Source: Erigeron canadensis (taxonomy: Eukaryota; Streptophyta; Magnoliopsida; Asterales; Asteraceae). From it: a DNA stretch of 64,000 nucleotides. The notes beneath the pieces are model-generated. The model saw only the letters and a program-made list of their open reading frames with translations. It searched no databases and was not told where the DNA came from. How positions within the stretch are numbered: the first letter of the stretch is position 1; every line of letters begins with the position of its first letter. Below are positions 49,210-60,570 of the stretch, one piece after another. The position numbers and the translations under genes were made by a program. The DNA is taken from assembly GCF_010389155.1 (NCBI RefSeq), contig NC_057764.1, forward strand, positions 45,020,275 to 45,084,274, given 5' to 3'.

Positions 49210-50452
49210 TTTTCTTATATCTACATAAATAATACACGTATTATAATACTTTTTATATCAACTTTTTTAACAACTTTTTTTTTAACTTAATTTTTTATAT
49301 GACTTTTGTACTACTACTTTTTCAATATATGTTTTAATATCTTTTTATACTTATGTTTTAATACTTTTTTTACTTATACATTTTCCTAGCATTTTTCTTA
49401 TATCTACATAAATTTATATCAACTTTTTTAACAACTTTTTTTTTAACTTAATTTTTTATATGACTTTTGTACTACTACTTTTTCAATATATGTTTTAATA
49501 TCTTTTTATACTTTTGTTTTAATACCTTTTTTACTTATACATTTTCCTAGCATTTTTCTTATATCTACATAAATAATACACGTATTATAATACTTTTTAT
49601 ATCAACTTTTTTAACAACTTTTTTTTAACTTAATTTTTATATGACTTTTGTACTACTACTTTTTCAATATATGTTTTAATATCTTTTATACTTATGTTTT
49701 AATACCTTTTTTACTTATACATTTTCCTAGTATTTTTCTTATATCTACATAAATAATACACGTATTATAATACTTTTTATATCAACTTTTTTAACAACTT
49801 TTTTTTTAACTTAATTTTTATATGACTTTTGTACTACTACTTTTTCAATATATGTTTTAATATCTTTTTATACTTATGTTTTAATACTTTTTTTACTTAT
49901 ACATTTTCCTAGCATTTTTCTTATATCTACATAAATAATACACGTATTATAATACTTTTTATATCAACTTTTTTAACAACTTTTTTTTTAACTTAATTTT
50001 TTATATGACTTTTGTACTACTACTTTTTCAATATATGTTTTAATATCTTTTTATACTTATGTTTTAATACTTTTTTTACTTATACATTTTCCTAGCATTT
50101 TTCTTATATCTACATAAATAATACACGTATTATAATACTTTTTATATCAACTTTTTAACAACTTTTTTTAACTTAATTTTTTATATGACTTTTGTACTAC
50201 TACTTTTTCAATATATGTTTTAATATCTTTTTATACTTATGTTTTAATACTTTTTTTACTTATACATTTTCCTAGCATTTTTCTTATATCTACATAAATA
50301 ATACACGTATTATAATACTTTTTATATCAACTTTTTTAACAACTTTTTTTTTTAACTTAATTTTTTATATGACTTTTGTACTACTACTTTTTCAATATAT
50401 GTTTTAATATCTTTTTATACTTATGTTTTAATACCTTTTTTATTTATACATT
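49202..50452. repeat. Tandem array, seven units of about 181 bp
   Basis: Units begin CCTAGCATTTTTC at 49202, 49385, 49546, 49726 (CCTAGTATT), 49908, 50091 and 50271. Spacings are 183, 161, 180, 182, 183 and 180; the short one lacks a block with ATACACGTATTATAA. Units are nearly identical, so the array is young or homogenised. On the minus strand every unit reads ATAAGAAAAATGCTAGG (ATACTAGG in one), the same as the start of the accessory gene. Confidence 0.95.
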
Positions 50453-50802
50453 TTTATATTTTCTAATACAAACATTTTCTAGTACAAACTTTTATAAACT
50501 TTTTTTTAAATATATTTTTTTATATGCTATGTAATACACTTTTTTTACATTTTATATTTTTTACACTTTTTTACAAACATTTTTACATAACAAAAACAAG
50601 AACAACAAGAACAACAACAAGAACACAAGAACAACAATACATTAAATCTATGGGCGTATACAATACGTTAAATCTATGGGCATATAAAATCGATCCTAAT
50701 ACATCTATGCATAACAAGAATAACATCAAACTAATACATATACTATATAGCAAATTAATGGATACGAAATAAAAAAAAAAATAAAAACTTACTTCGACGT
50801 TC

Positions 50803-51050
50803 GGTTTACGAAAGGGGTAACGACGGGTCGCTCCTAAAGCCTCACTGAAAAAGTGGGTCGCTCCTAAAGCCTCACCGGAATATCTTGGCCGGAAAATATG
50901 GGGGAGAGGGGGGTTGGATCGGTTGGGGTTTACGAAAGGGGTAACGACGGGTCGCTCCTAAAGCCTTACTGGAAAACTGTGTCGCTCCTAAAGCCTTACC
51001 GGAATATCTTGGCCGGAAAATATGGGGGAGAGAGGGGTTGGATCGGTTGG
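50803..51050. repeat. Two-copy tandem repeat near the right end, 124 bp period
   Basis: GGTTTACGAAAGGGGTAACG begins at 50803 and again at 50927. Each copy holds two GTCGCTCCTAAAGCC words (half of the terminal hairpin) and a GGCCGGAAAATATGGGGG block. The copies differ at only a few bases. Confidence 0.92.
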
Positions 51051-51124
51051 AATGGAGAAGAGAAAAGGAGATTGGAGTATGGAGAAGACTGATGAAGAAG
51101 CAGGGGGATCGATCGGTTTTATTT

Positions 51125-51275
51125 ATTCGAGGCACCCCTTTAGGAGCGAGTCGCTCCTAAAGAGGGGGTTTGACGGGTCAACGGGTCAACGGGTATATGC
51201 ATAGATATCCGCGAGCAATTAATGGGTCTACCCTTTAGGAGCGACTGTCGCTCCTAAAGGGGGGTGGTCGGGTTA
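51125..51275. repeat. Right subterminal hairpins of the Mutator-like element
   Basis: AGGAGCGAGTCGCTCCT at about 51142 and AGGAGCGACTGTCGCTCCT at about 51237 are short palindromes matching those at the left end. Between them TGACGGGTCAACGGGTCAA repeats a 10 bp word. Confidence 0.9.
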
Positions 51276-51302
51276 CAGAATATTCCGTGGTCGGGGTATG
51301 TG

Positions 51303-52737
51303 GCATGTATTTAAAAGATAGACTGCTTTGCTTAGAACTTGCTTATTACACTCCAGAGAAGTTTGTATGCCAAAAAGCACCCCGTTTAGTCACGATCTTC
51401 TTAGAGAAGTCTTCAACGAATAGAATGGCTCACATTAGAGCATAGATTTATTTGTATAGAAATTTAATTTAGAATTTTGTAAAACAAGTTCCCAAATCCA
51501 GACATAAGATAAAAAATAAAAATAAAAAATTGAACCAGTAAATTAAACATTTAGTCATATATATATATATATATGTATGTATATATAATATATATATATA
51601 TAAAGAAATAGATAATAAATAAAAAATTTAGAAAAAAGGAGAGAAGAAAATTAGGCCTAAAAAAGGAGATTAGAGGTGTAAAGTGTATTCCCAACCCCCT
51701 CTTTTAGTTATATTATAGATTGTAGATATTGGATGTTACGACATTATTAATATATAATTTTATTTTATTATGATTTAAAATATAACTTACTATTTTTATT
51801 AATAGAAAATTGATCTATATATTTTATATGAAACATATCTTAAATATTTCAAACTAAAATATGCTTTATTTTTTCATATGATATTAACTATTATTCTATT
51901 GGATAAGATATAAGATATATAGTATTCTTTTTATTATTAGGATATATATTAGCTATTAATCTATTGAATATATTATATTATAATTATTGGGTAAAAAATG
52001 TAAATTTGTGATGGAAAATTAAAACGTGTAAACTAAATATAAAGGGGGATTTTTTTTGTATAGTTATAAAAAGTATAATTATTAATTTGTCATTTAATAA
52101 AGATGAAATTGATCTAATTGTTCTAATTTTAAGATGAAATCCATCCAAGGTTTCTTGTTTGTTTAGGAATGAATCTAACACCTTGTTTTATATATATATA
52201 TATATATTGGTAGATATATATATATATATATATATATATTGGTAGATGAAATCCATCCAAGGTTTCTTGTTTGTTTAGGAATGAATCTAACACCTTGTTT
52301 TATATATAAAAAAATTTTTGTTCTCATTTTTTGAAGCAAATAAAAAACTCTTTCAATCATCACACTTATAAGCATAGAATATAAGATATAAAGGAGAATC
52401 TCGTATATGTCATTGATAAGCTTGTAAATATCATATTTATCTAATTAAACCTTTAAATATTAAAAATGTTATAATTAATTTTTAAAAAATACAAAATTAC
52501 CCAAATGATCAAATTTAATCAATATATAACTTTAAAATCATTATAATTATTAAATGAAAATTTAATTTACAATTCTAAAGATGGTTTATTAAATAGATTA
52601 ACAGGATAATTAAAGATGGTATTTTACGGAAAACCATAAAAACCAAGTTCCATGGAACCTAAATGACAAATTCATAACTCAACCCAATATTGAATCAACA
52701 AAGGCTCACCAAGATTTGTCAAAACATCATAAAATAT
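51303..52737. other. AT-rich intergenic DNA with a local duplication
   Basis: No gene is supported. Long TA runs lie at 51558-51602. The segment GATGAAATCCATCCAAGG..CACCTTGTTTTATAT occurs twice, at about 52132-52205 and 52243-52310, separated by TA repeats. Confidence 0.6.
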
Positions 52738-53669
52738 AGGGATTAATTACGAGAAGACTAACGTACTTTCTCATTTGTACACGGTTGCCTATTATATTTT
52801 TTTATTGATAAGGTTTACCCACAATATTTTTTTGTACACTGTTGACCCATAGTTGACCGGTTTACTATAGTCGGTTAATGAAGCTGACATGGATTTACAA
52901 CGACAAATTTAATCTCTGTATGACTAATGTACTTTTCCTTTTGTACATGGTTGGCCATTGAACTTTTTTAATTGATGTGTATTACCAACAAACTCTTAAA
53001 ATTTATACATGGTTGACCCAAATCTTCAAAACTAGTTTTTTCTCATACTCACCTTTGTTAGCCTGCAAGAATTCAAACATCTCGCCGGAAAACTCAAAAT
53101 CGACATTTCTCTCTCGTTTTTTCGAATTGAAACTCGAACTTTGTACCAAAACACTCCAAATTAAAATCCGCACAAACCCTAACCAACAAAAATACGAATT
53201 ACAATTTTCCGGTGACTGAGGGGTTAGCGGTTGGAATCATTTTTAGAAAAATCTTTTGTTTTGTTTTTTATCAAAATTTATGGGTTTTATTTTTTTTTTT
53301 TAAAAAAAGCAATTTTGAAAATTTGAGTACGAGAGAGAACCAACTTTAGATATTTGGGTCAACCATATACAAATTTTAAGAATTTGTTGGTAATACACAT
53401 CAATAAAAAAAAGTTCAATGGGCAACCATTGTACAAAAAGAAATGTACATTAGTCATCCAGTGTTAAACCTGTCGTTGTGAATCCATGTCAGCTTCATTA
53501 AACGTCTACGTGGTTGCCACGTCATTAAAAAGAGTGATTACCGGTAATATGGGTCAACCGTATACAAAAAAAAAAAGGTTTGTGGGTAAACCTCATCAAT
53601 AAAAAAAAATAATCGGCAACCGTATACAAATGAAAAAATACGATGGTATTTCTGTGATTAATTCCCTAG
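52738..53669. mobile_element. Foldback element with ~300 bp inverted arms
   Basis: The left arm (52738-53035) and the right arm (about 53345-53669) are inverted copies: AGGGATTAATTAC on the left, AGGGAATTAATCAC at the right when reversed. Shared inner blocks include GGGTCAACC, CAATAAAAAAAA and AATCCATGTCAGCTTCATTAA. The centre (~310 bp) has no transposase. It fits a non-autonomous MULE-type foldback. No clean target duplication was found. Confidence 0.75.
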
Positions 53670-54453
53670 AATAAATCAACCCAAAGTCTTCAATTTTTCT
53701 ATTAACTCATCGGATAGAGCCAAACCCAATAGAAGCACACAAACATACAACTACTTATAAAACATGTACTATTGGACCTCCTGACATGTTTTTGAGAAGA
53801 TCATATATTATATTAAGAGTGTCATAAAAAAAAAAAAAAACAAAACTAATATACTATACTATCAAGAACAAATAATTGAGAAAATAGGAATGCAAAACAA
53901 AGAACCCACGTAAAAAGCGCTAGGCGTTATCTAATTAAGGATTTTAATTTAATATATGATATGTGATGTAATTAGAGATTAAGTCAAAGAGTGTATAATT
54001 GTAATTTAAAAATGTTATTTATATAAATTTAAGGGTTTTTTTTTGTTTTTGGAACAGCAATTATTTTAAAGATTTTAATTAATGTTTTATATTAGATATA
54101 TTAATCATTTGGGTAATTATGATATTTTTGAATTTCAATAGTGATATTCTTGATATTGAGAAATTAATGTTGATAAAATATGATATTTACATTTTCTATC
54201 AATGACATGAAATTAACACAGCTTTAATCTCATGCCTACACACTTTGACATATACTTTCAGAAATATAAGCAAAGGACTAGGATTTAGACCCTTGCTCAG
54301 GCGTCACGGCTATGCTAACAGGTCAGTCAAGGGCAAATAACAGATAACGTCTTTTCATAAAACAATAAATTTTTAAAGCTTAGAATCATCCAGAAAGAAA
54401 TACTTGATTCCAATCACCGTTTCAAATCAAGAAAAACAGATGATTGCTATCAA
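53670..54453. other. eIF3k 3' flank and intergenic DNA
   Basis: AT-rich, with no gene recognised. The part next to 54454 is the probable 3' UTR of eIF3k. Confidence 0.4.
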
Positions 54454-57400
54454 TCATCCAAGAACAGGAAAGATACGAGTAATATGATCCAATGGAATGC
54501 TGTCGGTAGTACTTCTTTTGAGCTCAGGATGATTAAACTCGTTTTGAGGCAGTGAAACAAGTTGGCTTTTGCCATGCCCTTTCTCCAGAGTCCAATCGCC
54601 ATTAGTAACACGATGCTCAAGAAATTTATCCAAAGACGGACCCTCACTATTAATTGCCTGTTAAACAGTTCTTGTCAAGTCTCACCAGCATAAGATATTA
54701 GAATATGTTTAGACATCATGCAGGCTAGGCAATTAGAAAATGGTCTCAAGCAGAAATGTGGTGAAGACAGGGTTCAAGCATATTAGCTTTATAGCCCAAT
54801 TCAATAGCATGCGGCAATGAGCTTGGAGCCGTGATTAAGTGGGTGATAAGACCCCGTAGTTATAAAGTAAACATTTGATGAAGCTACACAGATCATATGT
54901 ACGATAACAAGTAAATCATAGTGTGTTTGGCAATACGTTTTGAAGTGATTATTTGATTATTACTGAAACACAATCTAAAAAAGTGTTTTGATGAAAAAGT
55001 AATTATCTGCTATGTAAATGCACTTTTGGGAAAGCATGTACATACATTCTTTTTCAAAACCCAGTTTTAAAAACGCAAAATCTGTTCTGAAAACACAAAA
55101 CACCAAACACCCAGCCAAAAGCATTTTTGTAGTTCATATAGTTTGCATGTTGATCAGTTGAGTGGTTGTGGATTAAGAGCAGAATAATACCTCGGCAATA
55201 ACAGATTTCGGGGCTTTTTGGTAAGAGAGAGACAAGACATGAATTGCATATTCTTGAATTGCTTGCTCAAATCCTGCATCAAAGTGTTTTAACCCTTCAT
55301 AAGACACGACTAAGAATTATATTATATATTAGAATAAAGAGAATTAACCCTGACAAATATTAGAAATGAATAAAATAGCATGGTTGGATCAAGTAGTTAA
55401 CATTGCTTCGGGAAGCAAAGGTCAAGGGTTCGATTCTCATTCCTCAGCCCATGCAAAGGCCAAAGGTCCTTTTCTAGATAGAAGCTCAAAGCAACCTCTT
55501 GGTTAGATAGAGGTAAGACGGTTCGGTCCATACTCAGGTTCTAGTCGGTTTTCAAGTTTAAATGGATGGACCGAGACCAAGGCATTTTTGACGAAAACTT
55601 AGAGATTTGGATAACACACACAACACGTTCCTAATATTGTATGGTATAATTGTAATAGTAATCAAGAAACCATGAAATCAACCAAGTGCATGTTCTATGT
55701 TATGTGATTGTAATTATATAACAAGTTACTAATTGTAATATTTATATATTTATCTTCGATTTTCAAAATACTATACTCGTCGGAATTTGATGTTTTAAAG
55801 AAGACAGGAGAGTACACATGCTATATATGGAGAAAGGTTACTCTTACTACTATATAAAAATTGATAAAAACATACTGCTATGTTATTGAAAGTCTAAAAC
55901 TTGGAGAAAAGATAACTTAAAATTATGTGTATATCTTATCTTATATCTTAAATAAAAGGAAAAAAATCTCAATTGAAGTTTAATTTATATCTTTTTTCTC
56001 GGTCCGGTTCTAGACATGAACATGGACCGAATCGAGAACCAAGTTTCAAGATTTAATAGAACCGTGGACCAGACCGAACTATTCGGTTTCGGTCCACTGT
56101 CGGGTCGGTTCCTCGGTTTTGTCGGTTTGGACCGCATTATGATCACCCCTACCTGAAAGAAGGTTCTTAAGGGGAGACAGTAAAGAAAGTTCGTTTTTGA
56201 TTTTTTTTTAAGCTTATGTTTTAGATTTTTTCCTTTTTTCTCATTTTTTAATTAACTCATTCCAAAAAAAGAAATTTAATTAAAAAAAACAGTGATGGGC
56301 TTGGCCCCTCCCATCCATCAAGGCTACGCCATACACTGACAGAACTCGCCTATAGCTTACGGGCTACACCCTTTGAAAAAAATAACTATTTTTTGGAATA
56401 GGTTACTTAAAAAGATAATGAAAAATCAATAACGAATCTTCTCTACCATCTCTTTTGATCTCTATAATTTTTTGAGGAAACCTCTTCCTAAAAGGACAAG
56501 GATATTATAGTTATTTTAAGTAAATATAGAATAGATAGGAGGGACATTTTGAGAAAGTAAATATTAGAAACTTGAAACTTAAAATCAATATTGAAAATTT
56601 AAGTTCAATGTTGAAAATCTAGAAGAAATCTGCTTTATAATATAATATATATATATATATTATATTATAAAGCAAATCTCCCTTGTCTACATTTGAAGTT
56701 TCAACATTTCTATATTTACCTAACACTTTCTCTCTCTCCTCAAATCTAAACCAATCATTTTTTTTTCTCTCCCCCATAAATCATTTAATCTTCCAATTTA
56801 TTCAAAATCTTTTATGTCAAAAACCGTACATCGATAAATTATAAAAATTATATGGGTGTCCTTAAAATTTCATGCTCTTTCATTAAGGATGTATTTTCGA
56901 CAAATTTTTAAATCCGAGGGCGGAGCCTGTACGGCTAAGGTAATTGGCTATCACACTCTATGACCTATCAACCCCACCATCTCACCGCCGCAACGCGCGG
57001 GTACTTGCTCTCGTATGAGTAATAGCAAAATACAATGACAAGCCTGAAAAAAAATGTTACAATTTTTTTTGGTTGATTTGGGGTTGATATACCAACCTGG
57101 GACAACATCTAGAATATGGCGGGTTTTAGCTGCTTCATCCCAAAACTGACGGAATTTGGCAGTCTGCATATAGAAAGGTGATAAGAAAACTGAAAAAGAT
57201 TCTGTGAAGTTGGTACTAATTTAATAACACAAGTGATTGAGGGAGAGATAGACCTCGAGATAGTGAGAGAGAAGTATAAGAGTCTTGAACGGTTGATCCA
57301 TTTGCTGAAAGTGAGAGGAGGAGGGATTAATGAGCTAGTGAAATAGATAAGAGGATAACAAAAGAATGAATGAATGAATGTACCACTCTCTCTGGAATCA

Positions 57401-57905
57401 AAAAGAGACACAAGCTGAAATCAGGGGCAGGCATCGCCATGAGAGCCTTGATCAAAATGCGGGCAACGATCTGACTGCTCATCCTCTCTGGCTCAAACTG
57501 CATACACATATATATATTTTTTTGGCAAACTCGGTCAATCCATCAATAAGTAATTGAAAGAATATATACTAGGTGGGGAGGTTAGGAACCCCCCACCTAC
57601 CTACATACATACCTGATAGAGACGAAGTAGACAGAGGTTTGCATCTAAACTGTAAGTCTTGGATGAAACCTTTAATAATTACAAACATACAAATCTTATA
57701 CTAGGGTTTAATTTTACATTGTATAATAAATAATACATGGATGGATGGATAAATAGATAATTAATGAAGAAGAAGAACGGGAGGGTACCTGATGGTTGAC
57801 ATAATTTTCGAGATCGGGAAGAATATCGGGATTGTAAGGATTGACGGCTACAAGTTGCTCCACCGTGATCTCTGTTGTTGTTGTTGATGATTCCTCCCTT
57901 CCCAT
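54454..57905 (-). CDS. eIF3K: Translation initiation factor 3 subunit K, 7 exons
   Basis: eIF3k is a small non-core subunit of the eIF3 complex, which brings mRNA and initiator tRNA to the 40S ribosome in the cytosol. Exons on the minus strand: 57905-57789, 57669-57613, 57497-57384, 57304-57254, 57163-57097, 55273-55191, 54657-54454. They join in phase to 230 codons plus stop (226 in Arabidopsis). Conserved blocks: TVEQLVAVNPYNPDILPDLE, YSLDANLCLLRLYQFEPERM, IVARILIKALMAMPAPDFSL, QFWDEAAKTRHILDVVPGFE, LPQNEFNHPELK and DHITRIFPVLG at the end. The layout is a HEAT-like N-terminal part and a winged-helix C-terminal part. Intron 5 (57096-55274) is 1.8 kb and carries SINE and Helitron sequence; the rest are short. 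Confidence 0.96.
55378..55520 (+). mobile_element. tRNA-derived SINE in eIF3k intron 5
   Basis: It begins CATGGTTGGATCAAGTAG. The pol III B box GGGTTCGATTCTC is at about 55428, followed by CCATGCAAAGGCC and AGCAACCTCTTGG..AGAGGTAAGA. The start and body match the SINE at 39468-39552 plus 40229 onwards. After about 55515 the expected SINE 3' end is replaced by GGTTCGGTCC-rich repeat DNA continuing to about 56150, whose right end (ATGATCACCCCTACCTG) looks like a hAT-like terminus. Confidence 0.62.
56350..56650 (-). mobile_element. Helitron 5' end, inverted (fragment)
   Basis: Read on the minus strand from about 56640, TATTATAAAGCAGATTTC and a following TTTCAAC/CTATCTATTCTATATT stretch match the 5' part of the Helitron at 37217. 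No matching 3' hairpin was found to the left, so this is a fragment joined head to head with the next Helitron across a TA-repeat centre. Confidence 0.5.
56659..57013 (+). mobile_element. Helitron in eIF3k intron 5
   Basis: TATATTATAAAGCAAATC begins the element next to a TA run. It then follows the Helitron at 37217 closely (AAACCGTACATCGATAAATT at about 56820; GAGGGCGGAGCC). It ends with the hairpin CCGCAACGCGCGG (56988-57000) and GTACTTGCTCTCG|T. It lacks the hAT insertion found in the other copy and so preserves the empty site. Confidence 0.75.
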
Positions 57906-59049
57906 TATCTTCCTTCCAAATCTAGTCTTTTTCTTCTTAGTGATAGCAATAATAATACGAGTAATAAATAGGTCTGCTAGGGTTTCATCTCACTTTCTAT
58001 ATTATTCGATTGTACTGGATTGGGCCGCCACTTTTTATGGACCCTCCCATACATCTTTCTAATCTTTCCCTTGCATTCTATTGCGAAGTATACCCAACTT
58101 ATAAAAAAAAATTGTAATTTTTATAGATATAATATAACTAAAATAAGAAGTTCAAGGTACACTTGACACCCCTTATTAATTCTTTATTTTTTTAATATTT
58201 ATTTAATAAAAAATGGCCGCTCTTTAATAAAATTTTTTTTATAAACCAACACATGTTAACTATCATTTACAACTCCATGTTTTGAACAACTCAAAGAAAA
58301 TCAAAACGTTTGAGATGGTCTTTGTTGATAAATTGTTATGTATTTTTCAATTTATATATATTATACACTTTTTGTTCTTTTTATTTAACTAAAGTTGAAA
58401 AAAAAGGGTAAACTAGAATCAATATTTATATAAAGTTAATTTTCATATGTTTCTTCTTTAACTTATATATTAATTAAGTTGTAATATTGGTCATACACTT
58501 TTTGTTTATCTTTTTATTTAACTAAAGTTAAAAAAAAAAGATAAACTGGAATCAATATTTATATGGAGTTAATTTTCATATGTTTCTTTTTTAGCTTTCG
58601 TATTCATTAAGTTGTGATATTTGTTATACAATTTTTGTTTCACAATTATTATAAGATTTATATATCTTGAGACTAATTGTCTAATGGACGAATCTAATCA
58701 GTAGTCTAATAATAAAGCCGATTTTATAATAAAAAGATACATATTTTTATGCAAACTTAATGACAAAGACTCTCATTACCAAATACGTGTACGAAGTACG
58801 ATGATACATTGACTACATATATCTATGATTGATAATTTTATTATATAAAGAAAAAAAAATCTAAACATACTAAATCTTATGCATTTTCAATAATAAACTA
58901 ATGATAACAAACAATTATGACTATAATTTAAATATATTCTTTAAGAGGAATGTTACATATATAAACAAATTACAAATAGATCTTTACAAACCAACATGCC
59001 AATTTAGGTAGATCTGTTTGATTTAAAGATTTATTCTTTTTTGTTTATT
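57906..59049. other. eIF3k upstream and AT-rich intergenic DNA
   Basis: The first ~150 bp are the likely 5' UTR and promoter of eIF3k. Beyond lie two imperfect copies of a ~120 bp AT-rich segment (around 58360-58480 and 58480-58600, both with TTTATTTAACTAAAGTT). No gene is seen. Confidence 0.5.
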
Positions 59050-59325
59050 ACTCTAACAATTCTTTCTTTTTTTTGAACGTTCAAAAGAGTGTTATTAATC
59101 GATGGCTAGTGAGAAGCTAGAATTACATCATAGAAAAGTCCAGGTTACATGAAGAATTAAATATTAAAGCGAGACCAGTTTGACCAGTCTACAAGAGATT
59201 TTGATGATCGGTTTGTTAACCATAGGAAGCTTATGGTTTTAACTTCTTTGGTAGCATAGCGGATCGATGGGATTTTGTTCAAGAAGATGCAGTCGTTCCG
59301 GCATCTCCATAACACCCAACAATTC
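59050..59325 (-). pseudogene. LINE 3' remnant
   Basis: The minus-strand translation gives WRCRNDCIFLNKIP followed by VKTISFLWLTNRSS and LVDWSNWSRFNI, the usual C-terminal tail of plant L1-type reverse transcriptases (W..RN..IF, then a F.W...R and a W..W). A poly-A-like end on the minus strand is at about 59060-59072. Upstream coding sequence is missing. Confidence 0.6.
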
Positions 59326-60059
59326 TTATTAACTTATAGGATAAAGATGTCACTATAATATAAAGAGAGTACCATAAAGCATGTTCCTCTTCAAACTATT
59401 TGTAGAATGCGTCATTAAATGGTCATTTAATTAACAAATACTTCTTTCATCCAATACAATTGACTAGAATACCCCTAGACTATTAATTTAAATTAGGAGG
59501 GTTTGTGCCACCGTCGAGACGACATCAGTTTGTACATGTTGCAGGTATCCTTATTTTTGAAAGTCAATACTACAAACATACAATCCTAGATATGTTTGTT
59601 AAAAAGTAAACCGAAAATCACTAAAAAAAAGAGAGTAAAATACTCATAAAAAAGGCTAGACCAGGATGCCCAAAATTGCCTAATTGAAAGACAAAACCAA
59701 AAGTACTGCATCACATATACTTTCTATTACTGATATAGTATCGTTACATATGTTTGTATAAAACTTTGGCATATCAAAAAATATATTTATCTAAAGGTAA
59801 TAGCACAACCACGTTCAAAAGTTTGTAGTGTCAAATACATACATTTATTTTGAGAAAAAAGTAAAAAAGAAAATTTTTTGGAAGAAACCAAAAACAAAAC
59901 TAAAAAATTAAAACTGTGACGTGATAAAATCCGAACAGAGTGTAACATGACAAAATTTGAACGATAATAAATGAAATGTGTGACATGTCACTTGATACAT
60001 GGCGCCACGTGTCCTATGCATGATTAATATTCATAGCCTACTAATATATAATAGTAAAT
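59326..60059. other. Intergenic DNA
   Basis: AT-rich, with no supported gene. Confidence 0.4.
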
Positions 60060-60570
60060 ATATTTTTAAAAAAATTAACTTTTATTCACAAAACCGACAC
60101 ACATTGGAACAGTACACTTACAAAATACAACCACATACACCTTTACATGAAATCAAAGTTACACCACTCTACCCAATCTAAAAGACCTTTTTTAGCTATA
60201 GACTTATACCACAGAAACCTGAAAACTTTAATATCTTGTATAATCCTACGTATATTTACATTAGCCTCCGAGAATTGCTTTTCATTTTTTGCCTTCCATA
60301 TACACCAGCAGGGCAGCAGGTCACAAAAATAATTCATTTAAAAACTTTCTTTCTTCGGCTTGGAACCCCCACATGATCTTGCAAATCTGTCAAGTCCTTC
60401 AAGGAGAACAGGAAGATCTGGCTCATCTTACACCACGAACTGACATGTTGCCACACAGGAACAAAACAGGTGATCAACAGTAAATAGTAATGGTAATTTT
60501 TTCTCACGGGACATAATCATGGCTACCGAAAAATTTATCAACATTCATTGGAAGGCCGCGGAAAAATTAT
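60060..60570 (-). pseudogene. LINE 3' remnant with zf-RVT tail
   Basis: On the minus strand, the frame 60337-60143 reads CWCIWKAKNEKQFSEANVN then KVFRFLWYKSIAKKGLLDW and VEWCNFDFM at its stop. Upstream, in broken frames, WQHVSSWCKMSQIFLFSLKD extends it. This is the zf-RVT region and C-terminal tail of a plant LINE reverse transcriptase. A 3' UTR with an A-rich end runs to about 60062. The copy is 5'-truncated and dead. Confidence 0.7.

Larger units (their letters stand above)
43030..51302. mobile_element. Apparently intact Mutator-like transposon carrying an OTU-fused transposase
   Basis: The ends are inverted. The left reads TGTAACCCGACCACCCC then a GGAGCGAC/GTCGCTCC hairpin; the right, reversed, reads the same words (CTGTAACCCGACCACCCC, then GGAGCGACAGTCGCTCC). 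Outside them, CCGACCAC is repeated near both tips (43045-43055 and 51284-51294). Two convergent genes fill the interior, both with complete frames across introns. The exact tips are not certain; an imperfect candidate duplication is GCAATATTTA (43021) versus GCATGTATTTA (51303). Subterminal regions contain a long hairpin on the left and tandem arrays on the right. Length is about 8.3 kb. Confidence 0.85.

Noticed and set aside
49202..50452. Regular repeat array considered as a CRISPR or a centromeric satellite
   Set aside because: There are no unique spacers, the organism is a plant, and seven units confined inside one transposon do not make a satellite array.
55513..56150. GGTCCGGTT/CGGTTTCGG-rich segment considered as a full hAT element inside the SINE
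   Set aside because: The right end looks plausible (ATCACCCCTACCTG), but a matching left end and 8 bp duplication were not found.
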